Shown here piece by piece: positions 16,004-25,742 of a stretch of 64,000 nucleotides of DNA (position 1 is its first letter; each line of letters opens with the position of its first letter). Made by a program: the position numbers and the translations under genes. This DNA is from Sphingobium xenophagum NBRC 107872 (GTDB lineage: Bacteria; Pseudomonadota; Alphaproteobacteria; Sphingomonadales; Sphingomonadaceae): NCBI RefSeq assembly GCF_000367345.1, contig NZ_BARE01000006.1, forward strand, positions 124,001 to 188,000, read 5' to 3'. A model generated the notes under the pieces. That model saw only the letters and a program-made list of their open reading frames with translations. It was not told where the DNA came from and did not search any database.

Positions 16004-17545
16004 TCATGCGTCCTGTGTGGCGGGTGGTGCGGCGCGCCTGCGGGCGACCTCTTCCACGGCAATGGCGGCCATCGCCTTCTTGTCGAGCTTGCCGGTGGCG
16101 GTCACCGCCATTTCCTCGACCAGCACCAGATGTTCAGGCCATTTCTTGCGGGAAAGGCCTTGCTGCGAAAGATGGTCCAGCAGTGCAGGCAGGTCCATGC
16201 CGCTGCCTTGTGCCCTGAGGCGGCAGACCGCGCAGGCCTGCTCGCCCAGCTTGCGTTCGGGCACCGCGACCACCGCGACCTCGGCAATGGCGGGGTGTCG
16301 CAACAGCGCAGCCTCCACCTCGGCAGGGTCGATATTGAAGCCGCCCCGGATGATCTGGTCCTTGATCCGGCCGACCACCCGGACGAACCCTTCTTCATCA
16401 CGGATGATTTCGTCCCCGGTCAGGTAGAAGCCATCCGGCGTCATGCGCTCCTGCCCGGCGCCCAAGCCCTGCGCATAGCCCAGGAAAAGGGATGGCCCGC
16501 GGACGCCTGCCTGCCCCCGGCTGCCCCTAGGCAGCGCTTTCATATCGGGATCGAATGCCTCTTCCTGCGTATCGGGAAAGGGGATGCCGTCAAAAAGCTG
16601 GCGGCGCTCCAGCGGGTCCGTGGGGCTGGTCGAGGCATGGCCCATGCATTCCGACATGCCGAACATGCGCAGCGCCTTGAGCCCCAGCAATCGGTCGGCG
16701 TCAGCGATCAGTTCCGGAGTCATGGCGCTGCCCCCCACAGCCATGGCGCGGAGGGGAAGGCGACCGCTCCATTCGCCGAGGCGGGCTGCTTCCACCATCG
16801 TGAACAGGTGGGTCGGGACGGCAATGGCCCAGCCACATCCGTAGCGTTCGGCTCGCCGAAGTGCTTCGGCTGGCACCCATGGGTCCACCAGCACGAGCGG
16901 ATGTCCCAAAGACAGCGCGAAATGGGCCGTGAAAGTGAAGCCGGGGGCGCTGTCGAGCGGGACAATGCCCAATATCGCGTCGCGCGGATCAAGGCCGGCT
17001 ATGGCCGCACAGGCGCGGGTTGCATAGTTGAGCGCTTCCGGGCCGTGCATCACGCCCTTGGGAACGCCGGTGCTGCCGGAGGTGAAGCCGATGAGTGCGG
17101 CATCGGCGTCGCGCGGATCACGCGACCGTGTGCCTGTCCCGGCAGTAACTTCGGGCAAGGTGTCGTCGGCGCCGCTTACCTTCGCAGCATGACCGAGCAA
17201 GGGTTCGAGCACGGCAAGATCGCCCGCGCCGAGCTTTGGCGATACCGGGCAAAATGTGGCGCACAGCGATGATACGGCAAGCGCCGTGGCAATCGTCGCC
17301 GGGCTCTTGTGCCCGGTCACGAGGACGCGGTCGCCCGGCTCTACCCCCACAGACCTGAGCCGCGCCGCAATGTCGACCGCTTGCGCGCGCAATTCGGCCC
17401 GGCTCCATAAACGGTCGTTGCAATCGGCCAGCGCGAGCGCGTCCGGTTCAGCGTCGGCAAGGCGCGCGAACTGCGGCCAGAGCCGCTCGGCGTTCCATTG
17501 AAACGTCGGATGGCGTTGTTCTTCAGGCAAGGGATTGCCCTCCAT
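16004..17545 (-). CDS. AMP-forming acyl-CoA ligase
   Basis: A 513-residue adenylate-forming enzyme that would activate a carboxylic acid with ATP and CoA, the entry step of the pathway. The phosphate-binding motif GFTSGSTGVPKGVMH is near residue 155. The adenylation motif is MFGMSECMGHAS, the hinge region is YLTGDE then GRIKDQIIRGGFNIDPAEVE, and the catalytic lysine is in ATGKLDKKAM at the C-terminus. The start is uncertain. ATG 17545 overlaps the upstream SDR by 23 bases, while a TTG at 17530 has GGAGGG seven bases before it. The acid substrate cannot be read from sequence. Confidence 0.88.
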   Translation of the reverse strand: MEGNPLPEEQRHPTFQWNAERLWPQFARLADAEPDALALADCNDRLWSRAELRAQAVDIAARLRSVGVEPGDRVLVTGHKSPATIATALAVSSLCATFCPVSPKLGAGDLAVLEPLLGHAAKVSGADDTLPEVTAGTGTRSRDPRDADAALIGFTSGSTGVPKGVMHGPEALNYATRACAAIAGLDPRDAILGIVPLDSAPGFTFTAHFALSLGHPLVLVDPWVPAEALRRAERYGCGWAIAVPTHLFTMVEAARLGEWSGRLPLRAMAVGGSAMTPELIADADRLLGLKALRMFGMSECMGHASTSPTDPLERRQLFDGIPFPDTQEEAFDPDMKALPRGSRGQAGVRGPSLFLGYAQGLGAGQERMTPDGFYLTGDEIIRDEEGFVRVVGRIKDQIIRGGFNIDPAEVEAALLRHPAIAEVAVVAVPERKLGEQACAVCRLRAQGSGMDLPALLDHLSQQGLSRKKWPEHLVLVEEMAVTATGKLDKKAMAAIAVEEVARRRAAPPATQDA

Positions 17546-18317
17546 CAACGAGGAAGGTTTGACCAGTGATGAAGCTGCCCGCATCGGACGCCAGCAGCGC
17601 CAGCGTGCCAGCCACTTCGTCGGGGCGGCCAAAGCGGCGCATCAATATGCCAGCCCGCGTTTTTTCCTGAATGGCGGGGTCCAGCGTTTCCGTCATGCCC
17701 GTTTCGATCGATCCGGGGGCGATGGCATTCACCCGAATATTGTGCCCGGCCCATTGAGCGGCCAGGTCGCTGGTCAGGTGAACGATCGCCGCCTTGCTGG
17801 TGGTGTAGGGGACGACCTGTCCCGCGTCCGGCTGATAAGACAGGAAGGCGCCAACCGATGCGATATTGACGATCGCCCCGCCGCCCTGGGCGATCATGTG
17901 GCGCGCAGCATGACGGCAGGCCAGGAAGGTGCCGGTCACGTTGACATCCATCACCTTTTGCCAGCCCTTGAGCGGAATGTCCTGCGGCAGACCCCACCAG
18001 GATGCGCCGGCATTGTTGATGAGGATGTCGAGCCCCCCCAATCGCTCTACCGTTCGGGCGATTGTGGCCTCGACGGACGCTTCGTCGGCGATATTGCAAG
18101 CCAGGCCTGCGGCTGGCACTCCGAAGCGATCCGCTATCCCTGCCGCCAGATCGGCGCAATCCGCCTCCGTCCGTGATGCCAGCGCGACGGCGCAGCCCAG
18201 ATCGGCCAGTGTCGCGGCCATCGCTTCGGCGAGCGCCCCGCGTCCACCGGTGATGAGCGCACGTTTGCCGTCGAGACGGAACTGAGCGGCGGCGAAGCCG
18301 GGTTTCCAGTCAGTCAT
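17523..18317 (-). CDS. SDR family oxidoreductase with altered glycine motif
   Basis: A 264-residue short-chain dehydrogenase. The catalytic set is present: NNAG, the Ser in NIASVGAF, and YTTSK. The C-terminus FITGQTFLVDGGQSLA is classical. The N-terminal cofactor loop reads TGGRGALAEA, with Ala at two of the positions that are normally Gly in TGxxxGxG, so cofactor affinity may differ. The ATG at 18317 has an ideal GGAGGTGATC ribosome site and overlaps the end of the EthD gene by eight bases. It probably oxidises or reduces a hydroxy/keto intermediate in the CoA pathway. Confidence 0.88.
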   Translation of the reverse strand: MTDWKPGFAAAQFRLDGKRALITGGRGALAEAMAATLADLGCAVALASRTEADCADLAAGIADRFGVPAAGLACNIADEASVEATIARTVERLGGLDILINNAGASWWGLPQDIPLKGWQKVMDVNVTGTFLACRHAARHMIAQGGGAIVNIASVGAFLSYQPDAGQVVPYTTSKAAIVHLTSDLAAQWAGHNIRVNAIAPGSIETGMTETLDPAIQEKTRAGILMRRFGRPDEVAGTLALLASDAGSFITGQTFLVDGGQSLA

Positions 18318-18648
18318 GATCACCTCCGGCAAGCAGATCGATTTCGTCGGTGATCAGGATGATCCGCCGACCGCCCATGCCCCTGGTCTGCGCTGTCGCC
18401 GCTTTCCATTCGGGCGAGGCAAAGGCGATGTCCAGCGCCGCCTGGTCAGCGAATGTCAGCACGGCATGGCCGTCCCAGCCCGGCGCTTCCGGACTGTCAT
18501 AATCCTTTGTCACCGCCCCATGCCGATAGGCGATAAGGCCGGGCAGAACCCTGGCGGCGTCGGCGTGCGGCCCACGCCACCAGGTGGTGAACTGTTCGTG
18601 AGTCCAGTCCTGCGGCCGGCTGGCCAGGACGACCATGCTGACCGCCAT
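18310..18648 (-). CDS. EthD domain-containing protein
   Basis: A 112-residue dimeric alpha/beta-barrel protein of the EthD/REDY family. The start MAVSMVVLASRPQDWTHEQF and WWRGPHADAARVLPGLIAYR match the conserved region (a W-x-G-PHA motif). The family includes small enzymes that act on methylketone, ether or polyketide-like substrates, though many members have no known role. It sits between the enoyl-CoA hydratase and SDR genes, with a 3-base gap upstream and an 8-base overlap downstream, so it belongs to the catabolic operon. Confidence 0.8.
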   Translation of the reverse strand: MAVSMVVLASRPQDWTHEQFTTWWRGPHADAARVLPGLIAYRHGAVTKDYDSPEAPGWDGHAVLTFADQAALDIAFASPEWKAATAQTRGMGGRRIILITDEIDLLAGGDHD

Positions 18649-18651
18649 GGC

Positions 18652-19449
18652 TTATTTGCCCGTCCAGACCGGCTGGCGCTTTTCGAGGAACGCCGCGACG
18701 CCTTCCTTCGCATCGGCCGAATGGTGCACCACGTTGCAGGTCATGGTTTCCAGCGTGATGAGCGAGTTGGTGTCGGCGTCCATACCGCGGTTCACCGCCA
18801 TCTTGGTCATCCACATGCAGAAGGGGCTCTTGTCGATCAGCGGAGCGCAGAAATCCTGGATCAGCTGCTCAAGCTGATCGCTGGGCGCGGACGCATTGCA
18901 CAGGCCCCATTCGACGCATTCCTTGCCCGAAAGCAGCTTGCCCGTCAGCATCAGTTCCTTCGACTTGCGCATGCCGATGTAGCGCGGCAGGCGATAGATC
19001 GGGCCGGCGCCGCCGAACAGTGCGCGGCGGATGTGGAAGTCGCCGATCTTGGCGTCGTCGGCGGCGATGCCGAAATCGCACGAGATGAACAGCTCGAAGC
19101 CCCCGGCGACCGCATAGCCTTCGACGCAGGCGATGGTCGGCTTCTTCATGTTGTAGATCTTGTCGTAGGTGCGCGCCGAGTCGATCGCGAGCTGAAGCGA
19201 CGTGCTGGTTTCGTGCAGCACCGGACCGACCAGCTGACCGAGGTCGGCACCCGCGCAGAAGGTGTTGCCGCGACCGCGGAATACGACGGCCAGGACCGAA
19301 TTATCCTCTGCCGCCTTGTCCACCGCCGTTTCAAGGTCGCGCAGAAGCTGCGGGCTCACGCAATTCTTCACATGGGGGCGATTGAGCCAGATCGTGCAGA
19401 TGCCGTTATCGGCCACTTCATATTGGATGACGTCCTTTTCCGGTTCCAT
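18652..19449 (-). CDS. Enoyl-CoA hydratase/isomerase family protein
   Basis: A 265-residue crotonase. The oxyanion-hole motifs are FRGRGNTFCAGADLGQL near 65 and EGYAVAGGFELFISCDFGIA near 110. The active-site region RALFGGAGPIYRLPRYIG lacks the usual Glu of true hydratases at the second acid position, so it may be an isomerase, a hydrolase or a ring-acting crotonase. The ATG at 19449 has AAGGAG upstream. It is the second gene in the leftward operon, between the CMD gene and the EthD gene. Confidence 0.85.
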   Translation of the reverse strand: MEPEKDVIQYEVADNGICTIWLNRPHVKNCVSPQLLRDLETAVDKAAEDNSVLAVVFRGRGNTFCAGADLGQLVGPVLHETSTSLQLAIDSARTYDKIYNMKKPTIACVEGYAVAGGFELFISCDFGIAADDAKIGDFHIRRALFGGAGPIYRLPRYIGMRKSKELMLTGKLLSGKECVEWGLCNASAPSDQLEQLIQDFCAPLIDKSPFCMWMTKMAVNRGMDADTNSLITLETMTCNVVHHSADAKEGVAAFLEKRQPVWTGK

Positions 19450-19489
19450 GTAACTTCTCCTTGGCAAAGATGTAAAAAGACTGGTTGTT

Positions 19490-20197
19490 TCAACGTGCTA
19501 TGCCGCCCTCTTCCGGCGGGGCGAGCATGCCCCCCACCGCCATCCACGCAGCAATTCCCGCAGATGGGACGGCACAAAGCACCGCCTCGGCAATTTCCTC
19601 GTCGCTGGCGCCCGCATTGCGCGCGCCGCGCACATGGGTTGCCGCCATCGGACTGTATCCGGCCGCAAGAATGGTGAGCAAAAGCAGCTCGCCATATTTG
19701 GCGGACAATGGGTTGGCGTCGATGCTGCCCCGCCGCATCAGGTAATAGGCGTCCGCCGCTTCGGGCACGAGCCGCATCAGGGCGCCCAATGGCGCTGGAA
19801 TAGCGCCTGCCCAATAGGCGCGGAAATTCGCCTCTGCCTCTCCATGGCCAGCCTTTGGCAATGGTTGCGGCTGCGGAGCCTGCACATCGTCAAAGCTGTC
19901 ACTGATGATCTGTGCGAAATCGAGTGCCGCCGCTTCGCCGCGAAGGCTGGAGAGCACGATCAGCCCGGCGGTCGCGTCCTTCGCGGTCAGGCCGAGTGCG
20001 ACGCCCCGTTCCATTTCCTGCCGGGCAAGGGTGAGGTGGCGGCGATCGATCGCAGCCACGGTCGCGAACAGCGCTTTCAGTTTCGCGGGAACCGCGCCAT
20101 CCGACTCGATGACCGACCGGAAACTGGCATAGCCAGCCAGCGTGTAGGGCGCATAGCCCCGCAGCAGGGCGACATCCATCAATGGGCTATTCGTCAT
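19490..20197 (-). CDS. Carboxymuconolactone decarboxylase (CMD/AhpD-fold) family protein, paralogue 1
   Basis: A 235-residue all-helical protein of the CMD superfamily, longer than a single CMD unit and probably a tandem fold. The first half carries [26 protein letters not shown]. The second half has [31 protein letters not shown] with the usual [19 protein letters not shown] helix. No AhpD CxxC motif is visible, so it is not a peroxidase. A paralogue with the same motifs lies at 36695-37384, also as first gene at a divergent promoter. The ATG at 20197 has GGAG eight bases upstream. The role may be decarboxylation or lactone chemistry. Confidence 0.8.
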   Translation of the reverse strand: MTNSPLMDVALLRGYAPYTLAGYASFRSVIESDGAVPAKLKALFATVAAIDRRHLTLARQEMERGVALGLTAKDATAGLIVLSSLRGEAAALDFAQIISDSFDDVQAPQPQPLPKAGHGEAEANFRAYWAGAIPAPLGALMRLVPEAADAYYLMRRGSIDANPLSAKYGELLLLTILAAGYSPMAATHVRGARNAGASDEEIAEAVLCAVPSAGIAAWMAVGGMLAPPEEGGIAR

Positions 20198-20225
20198 CGC
20201 ATGCTCTCCTGCCATCCAAATGATC

Positions 20226-20237
20226 GACCGACTGGTC
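20226..20237. promoter_or_regulatory. GACC-N4-GGTC operator A
   Basis: GACCGACTGGTC in the divergent promoter between the CMD gene (minus) and the acyl-CoA dehydrogenase (plus). It is one of seven such palindromes in the island and the proposed binding site of the TetR-family regulator encoded at 35094-35711. Confidence 0.65.
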
Positions 20238-20279
20238 GGGCGTCAACCGAAAATTTCTCTCCTGACCAGTTTGACAGCC

Positions 20280-20291
20280 GACCAGTCGGTC
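20280..20291. promoter_or_regulatory. GACC-N4-GGTC operator B
   Basis: GACCAGTCGGTC in the same divergent promoter. It lies 54 bp from site A and 27 bp from site C, close to whole helical turns for A (about five). Confidence 0.65.
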
Positions 20292-20306
20292 GACTATTTA
20301 TTTCTC

Positions 20307-20318
20307 GACCGATCGGTC
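20307..20318. promoter_or_regulatory. GACC-N4-GGTC operator C (perfect palindrome)
   Basis: GACCGATCGGTC is a perfect 12-bp palindrome, 63 bp before the GTG start of the acyl-CoA dehydrogenase gene. Confidence 0.7.
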
Positions 20319-20380
20319 GGGTGAGTCCTAAAGAAAGGGGCGAGCCGGCTCGAATCCGGCGGTATATCTGGAGTGGATGC

Positions 20381-21619
20381 GTGGATTTCGAACAATCGCC
20401 TAAATCCATGGAGTGGATGGAGCGTGTAAGAGCGTTCATGGAGGAGCACATCGTTCCTGCCGTTCCCCTCTATCACCAGCAGTCCGCCGCGATTGATCGC
20501 TGGACCGAGATTCCGCCGATTTTCGACGAACTCAAGGACAAGGCACGACAAGCGGGGCTGTGGAATATCTTCATGCCGCCATCTGAGCATGACGATGAAT
20601 TTTTCACCAGTGTTGGCCTCACCAATGTCGAATATGCCCCGATCGCCGAATTGATGGGGCGGATTTCCTTCGCCAGCGAAGTGTTCAACTGCATGGCGCC
20701 CGATACCGGCAATTTCGAGGTGCTGCACCGCTATGGCACAGCAGACCAGAAGCAGCGATTCATGGTGCCGTTGCGCGATGGGGAAACCCGCTCCGCCTTC
20801 CTGATGACGGAGCCGGCCGTCGCCTCCTCCGACGCGCGCAATATCCAGACCGATATTCGCCGGGATGGCAGTGACTACGTCATCAATGGCCGGAAATGGT
20901 GGTCGTCGGGTGCTGGACATCCGCGTTGCGACTTCTTCATCGTCATGGGCAAGACAGATGCTGACGCTGCGCCTTATCGGCAGCAGTCGATGATCCTGGT
21001 GCCCCGTCACACGCCTGGTGTGACGTTGGTGCGCCATTTGCCTGTCTTTGGCTATGATCACGCGCCGCACGGGCATTTCGAAGTGGCGCTGGACAATGTT
21101 CGCGTCCCGGCGGAAAATATGCTGCTGGGCGAGGGGTGCGGGTTTGAAATCGCGCAGGGCCGTCTTGGTCCCGGTCGTATCCACCACACGATGCGCAACA
21201 TCGCGACGATGGAAGTGGCGCTGGAAAAAATGTGCCGCCGCCTCCTGTCGCGCAGGGCTTTTGGCAAGGTGATCGCCGAACACTCTGTCTGGGAGGAGCG
21301 GATCGCCAGAGCGCGCTGCGAGATCGAGATGGCGCGCCTTCTCTGCCTCAAGGCGGCCCACAAGATGGATGTTGTTGGCAGCAAGGCCGCGCGCGCGGAG
21401 ATCGCCATGATCAAGATCGCCGCGCCCAAAATGGCGCAGCAGATCGTCGACGACGCAATTCAGGCGCATGGAGGCGGCGGTGTCAGTGATGATTTCGGTC
21501 TGGCGGAACTGTGGGCCAATACCCGCATCGTGCGCCTGACCGATGGGCCGGACGAGGTGCACGAGCGGCAGCTTGCCCGAATGGAACTGGCCAAATATGC
21601 CGAAGGGAAGGGGGCGTGA
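20381..21619 (+). CDS. Acyl-CoA dehydrogenase, ACAD10/11-like branch
   Basis: A 412-residue FAD-dependent acyl-CoA dehydrogenase. I take GTG 20381 (GGAG seven bases upstream) because [20 protein letters not shown] then aligns with the usual start of this branch; ATG 20408 is the fallback. [15 protein letters not shown] is the flavin/substrate loop, and the C-terminus has [12 protein letters not shown] and [18 protein letters not shown]. The DGPDEVH tail is characteristic of ACAD10/11 relatives, which work with an APH-type kinase to remove a 4-hydroxyl group. The next gene is exactly such a kinase and overlaps by four bases. Confidence 0.88.
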   Translation: MDFEQSPKSMEWMERVRAFMEEHIVPAVPLYHQQSAAIDRWTEIPPIFDELKDKARQAGLWNIFMPPSEHDDEFFTSVGLTNVEYAPIAELMGRISFASEVFNCMAPDTGNFEVLHRYGTADQKQRFMVPLRDGETRSAFLMTEPAVASSDARNIQTDIRRDGSDYVINGRKWWSSGAGHPRCDFFIVMGKTDADAAPYRQQSMILVPRHTPGVTLVRHLPVFGYDHAPHGHFEVALDNVRVPAENMLLGEGCGFEIAQGRLGPGRIHHTMRNIATMEVALEKMCRRLLSRRAFGKVIAEHSVWEERIARARCEIEMARLLCLKAAHKMDVVGSKAARAEIAMIKIAAPKMAQQIVDDAIQAHGGGGVSDDFGLAELWANTRIVRLTDGPDEVHERQLARMELAKYAEGKGA

Positions 21620-22698
21620 GCGGCGCGCAGCCTGCCGCGACGATCGGCTCGACGGTCGATGTCGCCGTCAACAGTGCCTTCGACGAGGCCCGCCTGGCCG
21701 CCTATCTTTCTGGCCGGATTACCGGATTTTCGGGGCCGATGCGGGTTCAGCAGTTTGAAGGCGGGCAATCCAATCCGACCTTCCTCCTGTCGACGCCGGA
21801 TCACAGCTATGTCCTGCGCCGCAAACCGGCCGGCATCCTGCTGAAGTCCGCCCATGCCGTGGATCGCGAATATCGGATAACCAAAGTCCTGCACGAAGCC
21901 GGGCTGCCGGTGGCGGAGCCGCTGCTGCTGTGTGAGGATGAGGATGTCATCGGCAGCATCTTCTATGTGATGCGCTATGTGCCGGGGCGCAGTTTCTGGG
22001 ATCCGCGCATGCCCGGCCTCGACCATGCCCAGCGCGCCGCCATTTATGATTCGGCCAATGAAACGCTCGCCCGCCTGCACCTCGTCGATTTCGCGGCGCT
22101 TGGGCTTGCCGACTATGGCAGGCCGGGCAACTATTTTGCGCGGCAGATTTCCCGCTGGTCGCGGCAATATGAGGCATCTCGCACCCGCGACATTCCAGAG
22201 ATGGACCGGCTGCTCGCATGGTTGCCCGATGCCATCCCGGACACCGACGAACGCACCACGATCATCCATGGGGATTATTCCTTCCATAATCTGCTGGTGC
22301 ATCCGACCGAGCCCAGGGTGTTGGCGGTCATCGACTGGGAATTGTCCACGCTCGGCGATCCGCTCGGCGACCTCACCTATCATATGATGGAATGGTTCAG
22401 GCCGGAGGGGGTGGACGTGCGCGGGACGTTGCAGGGGGCTGATCTCGCCGCGCTCGGCATCCCGAGCGCAGACGAATATGCCCGTCGCTATTGCGAGCGA
22501 ACGGGTCTTCGGGGCGATCCGACCCACCCCTTCTACCGCGCGTTCAACCTGTTCCGGGTTGCGGCGATCCTGCAAGGGATTGCGGGGCGTGCCCGCGACG
22601 GCGTGCAGACCGCAAACAATGCCAGCGACATCGTCACGCGGATCGAGCCACTCGCCAAGGCGGCCTGGCTGGCAGCGCAGGAGGCTGGCGCAGGCTGA
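21616..22698 (+). CDS. APH-family phosphotransferase, ACAD10/11- or LvaA-like acyl-CoA kinase
   Basis: A 360-residue kinase-fold protein. [12 protein letters not shown] near 45 forms the nucleotide loop, and [21 protein letters not shown] carries the conserved Lys and acid. HGDYSFHN at 218-225 has catalytic Asp220 and Asn225, and [14 protein letters not shown] has metal-binding Asp240. In mammalian ACAD10/11 and Pseudomonas LvaA this fold phosphorylates 4-hydroxyacyl-CoA. The GTG start overlaps the dehydrogenase stop (GTGA). With that dehydrogenase it would convert a 4-hydroxyacyl-CoA to an enoyl-CoA. An antibiotic-kinase role is unlikely in this setting. Confidence 0.85.
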   Translation: MSGAQPAATIGSTVDVAVNSAFDEARLAAYLSGRITGFSGPMRVQQFEGGQSNPTFLLSTPDHSYVLRRKPAGILLKSAHAVDREYRITKVLHEAGLPVAEPLLLCEDEDVIGSIFYVMRYVPGRSFWDPRMPGLDHAQRAAIYDSANETLARLHLVDFAALGLADYGRPGNYFARQISRWSRQYEASRTRDIPEMDRLLAWLPDAIPDTDERTTIIHGDYSFHNLLVHPTEPRVLAVIDWELSTLGDPLGDLTYHMMEWFRPEGVDVRGTLQGADLAALGIPSADEYARRYCERTGLRGDPTHPFYRAFNLFRVAAILQGIAGRARDGVQTANNASDIVTRIEPLAKAAWLAAQEAGAG

Positions 22699-22762
22699 CC
22701 GTGTGATGGGGCAACAAGAAATATCTGGGCGCAAGACAAAATAGCTCAAATCTGAGGGAGAG

Positions 22763-25651
22763 ATGATGATGAAAAGGTTTCAAATAGGCCGAGTAGCGCT
22801 CCTTTCCGGATGCGCGTTTGCCGGGATAGTCGCGCCGGCGCATGCGCAATCTGCCGCGACCGCAGCCAACGCCACGCCAGCGGCGGATGCCGCTGCGCCA
22901 TCCGCGCAAGACATCATCGTCACCGGAACGCGCGTGGTGCGCGACGGCTATAACCAGCCGACGCCCGTCACCGTCGCGCCTACCACGGAACTGGAGAAGG
23001 CGACGCCCACCAATCTGGCAGATGCCATCAACAAGCTGCCGCAGTTCGCCAATTCGGTCAGCCCGCAATCCAACAGTCAGTTGCAGGGCAATAGCGGCGA
23101 GCATGGCAACCTGCTCAATCTGCGCGGTGTTGGCCCGACCCGTGCGCTGATCCTGCTCGACGGCATTCGCGTGCCGCCCACGACCTTCCGGGGCGCGGTG
23201 GACGTCAACACTATTCCCCAGCTGCTGATCCAGCGCGTCGATGTGGTGACCGGCGGTGCTTCAGCCGTTTATGGGTCCGACGCGGTCAGCGGCGCCGTCA
23301 ACTTCGTTCTCGACAAGAAATTCACGGGCGTGAAGGGCGTGGCGCAGCGCGGCGTTTCGACGCGCGGAGATCTTGGCAACTATCGCATCGGCATCGCTGG
23401 GGGCATGAGTTTTGCAGGCGACCGGGGTCATGTGCTTGCCTCCATCGAGCGTTTTGACAGCGACGGCATCAATCGCAGCGCGCGCGTCTATGGCGATGAC
23501 GCCTATGCAGCCGTGGGGTCGGTTCCCGGATCGACAGTGGCGCCGGGTCGGGCGGGCAACCCGTTCACCTTCCTGCCCAACCTGCGCTTCACGACGAACG
23601 ACTATAATAATGGCATCATCACGTCGAGCACGGTCCCCTCGCTCACAAATTCGATCTTCCTGCCTGGCGGGGCCGTGCGGCCGATCCAGCGCGGCACGCC
23701 CACCGGCACGCCTGGCACCAATGTCGGCGGCGATGGCCTCTATATCCCCGGCTTCAACCAGTTGATCGCCCCCTTGACGACGACGCAGGGTTTTGGCCGC
23801 ATCGCCTATGACATGACGGATACGCTCACCGCCCATGTCCAGGGCAGCTATTCGCGCAGCGTCACCAGCTATGACACGCAGGCGCAATCGGTGCTTGGTT
23901 TCCGTTTCTTCAGTGGCAACGCCTTCCTCAATCCCGCGGTGCAAGCTCAGATGGGCCCCAATGATTCGTTCGCCATGTTCCGCTTCATCGCTGAACAGGG
24001 ACCGATCCCGACGCGCGAAGCGACCGACGCCTATCTGATCAACAGCGGGCTTGAGTGGAACCTTGGCGGATGGAACGTCACCGCCGACTACACCCACGGC
24101 AAATCCGTCACCAAATTTGCACAGACGCAGGTTGAGGTTCCCAAGCTTGCAGCCGCGCTTGACGCAGTGCGTGCGCCAAACGGCTCGATCGTATGCCGCG
24201 TGACGCTGACCAACCCCGGCCTGTATCCAAATTGCACGCCGCTCAATGTGTTCGGGGCGGGGACGCCCTCTGCCGCCGATCTGCAAACGGTCCTTGGCGT
24301 TTCGCGCTATCGGGCCATGAACAGCACGGACGATTTCGTGGTTTCGGCGCGCGGAGATATTTTCGAGCTTCCGGCAGGGCCGGTCACGGTCGCCATCGGT
24401 GCGCAATATCGTCGGCAGAAGCTTGATCTCACGTCCAATTCCGACCCCGCCGTGCCTGTGGATTTCACCGGCCTGCGTGGCGTGCCGGCCAATCGCCAGA
24501 CCCGTTTCAACAACACCAATGTCGGATCGGCCTTTGGCAAACTCAACGTGAAGGAAGCATTTGCCGAAGCGCAGGTTCCGGTATTCAAAGGCCAGCCTTT
24601 TGCCGAGGAACTGAGCCTCAACGGTGCCTTCCGTATCACCGACTATAGCACGAGCGGAAGCGTCAAGACCTGGAAGGTGGGCGCTGTCTACAAGCCGATC
24701 AACGACATCATGTTCCGTGTGACGCGCTCACGCGATATTCGCGCGCCTTCGCTGTTCGAGCTGTTTGCGGGCGTTCAGACCCAGCCGGTGAACTTCAACG
24801 ATCCCCACACCGGGACGCCGGGTTCGATCCGCCAGTTCAGCGGCGGCAATCCCAACCTTGATCCGGAAACCGGCGATACATTCGCTGCCGGCGTGGTCCT
24901 CAGCCCCAGTTTCCTGCCTGGCTTTGACATTTCGGTCGATTATTATGACCTCAAGATCAAGGGCGCCATCGCCACGCAGGGGCTGAACGACGTGGTCAAT
25001 GAATGCGAAACGTCCAACGGCACCTCGCCCACTTGCGCCCTGATCGAACGGCCGCTGCCATTCAGCGACCGGACAGCCGCCAACTATCCGATTTCCGTGA
25101 GCCTGATTACACAGAATATCAGTTTCCTGCGCACCAGCGGTCTCGACATCACCATGTCGTATCGCACCAAGCTGGGCGAGGGTGATCTGACGCTGCGCGC
25201 CTTTGCGAACTATCTGGATCGCTACAAGACGCAGACCAACTCGATTGCGCCAGTGATCGATTATGCGGGCCATGGCGTCAACAGCCAGACCGGTTATGCC
25301 TATCCCAAGTTCCGGGGGACGCTTAGCGCCAACTACACCAATGGTGGCCTGACGCTTTTCGTGCAGGAGCAGATGATCGGCAAGGTGACCATCGGCAACC
25401 TGAAGAATGATCCGACCTCCTTCTACGCGGTGCCGGCGATCAAGCCTGTCTTTTATACCGACGCGACGGCTTCCTATAAATTCGACGTCCGCGGGGAGCC
25501 GGAGCTGTTCGTGACGGCGACGAACCTGCTTGATCGCAAGCCCCCGCTGGTAGCCGCCGCCGCCGCGCCGGGACTTCTCTACCCGACATTGTTCACGCTC
25601 TACAATGTCGCCGGACGCACGCTGACGGCGGGGGTTCGTTTCAAGTTCTGA
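22763..25651 (+). CDS. TonB-dependent outer-membrane receptor
   Basis: A 962-residue receptor. The signal peptide ends at PAHAQ near residue 29. A TonB box-like QDIIVTGTR lies near 50-58. The plug domain contains NLRGVGPTRALILLDGIRVP and GGASAVYGSDAVSGAVNFVL, and the barrel ends in the aromatic residue of GVRFKF. Sphingomonads use such receptors to import bulky hydrophobic or glycosylated substrates and siderophores. Its place between the ACAD-kinase pair and the MFS transporter suggests it brings in the substrate of this pathway. The start has GAGGGAGAG immediately upstream and three consecutive ATGs. Confidence 0.93.
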   Translation: MMMKRFQIGRVALLSGCAFAGIVAPAHAQSAATAANATPAADAAAPSAQDIIVTGTRVVRDGYNQPTPVTVAPTTELEKATPTNLADAINKLPQFANSVSPQSNSQLQGNSGEHGNLLNLRGVGPTRALILLDGIRVPPTTFRGAVDVNTIPQLLIQRVDVVTGGASAVYGSDAVSGAVNFVLDKKFTGVKGVAQRGVSTRGDLGNYRIGIAGGMSFAGDRGHVLASIERFDSDGINRSARVYGDDAYAAVGSVPGSTVAPGRAGNPFTFLPNLRFTTNDYNNGIITSSTVPSLTNSIFLPGGAVRPIQRGTPTGTPGTNVGGDGLYIPGFNQLIAPLTTTQGFGRIAYDMTDTLTAHVQGSYSRSVTSYDTQAQSVLGFRFFSGNAFLNPAVQAQMGPNDSFAMFRFIAEQGPIPTREATDAYLINSGLEWNLGGWNVTADYTHGKSVTKFAQTQVEVPKLAAALDAVRAPNGSIVCRVTLTNPGLYPNCTPLNVFGAGTPSAADLQTVLGVSRYRAMNSTDDFVVSARGDIFELPAGPVTVAIGAQYRRQKLDLTSNSDPAVPVDFTGLRGVPANRQTRFNNTNVGSAFGKLNVKEAFAEAQVPVFKGQPFAEELSLNGAFRITDYSTSGSVKTWKVGAVYKPINDIMFRVTRSRDIRAPSLFELFAGVQTQPVNFNDPHTGTPGSIRQFSGGNPNLDPETGDTFAAGVVLSPSFLPGFDISVDYYDLKIKGAIATQGLNDVVNECETSNGTSPTCALIERPLPFSDRTAANYPISVSLITQNISFLRTSGLDITMSYRTKLGEGDLTLRAFANYLDRYKTQTNSIAPVIDYAGHGVNSQTGYAYPKFRGTLSANYTNGGLTLFVQEQMIGKVTIGNLKNDPTSFYAVPAIKPVFYTDATASYKFDVRGEPELFVTATNLLDRKPPLVAAAAAPGLLYPTLFTLYNVAGRTLTAGVRFKF

Positions 25652-25683
25652 TGGCCCACTGGACAGGGATGTTCGATAATTCG

Positions 25684-25710
25684 GGGAGGCGCGCCAGCTG
25701 CGGGCCTCCC
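25684..25710 (+). terminator. Hairpin between receptor and MFS genes
   Basis: GGGAGGC (25684-25690) pairs with GCCTCCC (25704-25710), followed by TTCAATC and not a long U-run. It may attenuate transcription after the receptor gene or protect the upstream mRNA. Confidence 0.4.
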
Positions 25711-25742
25711 TTCAATCACAAAGCCTTTCAAGAGGTAGTCGC

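Noticed and set aside
20294-21562. A 422-residue minus-strand frame over the acyl-CoA dehydrogenase
   Set aside because: Shadow of a gene with clear family motifs; no domain pattern or ribosome site on the minus strand.
21616-22698. Aminoglycoside resistance kinase
   Set aside because: The fold is the same, but the motifs and the overlap with an acyl-CoA dehydrogenase match ACAD10/11-type acyl-CoA kinases.
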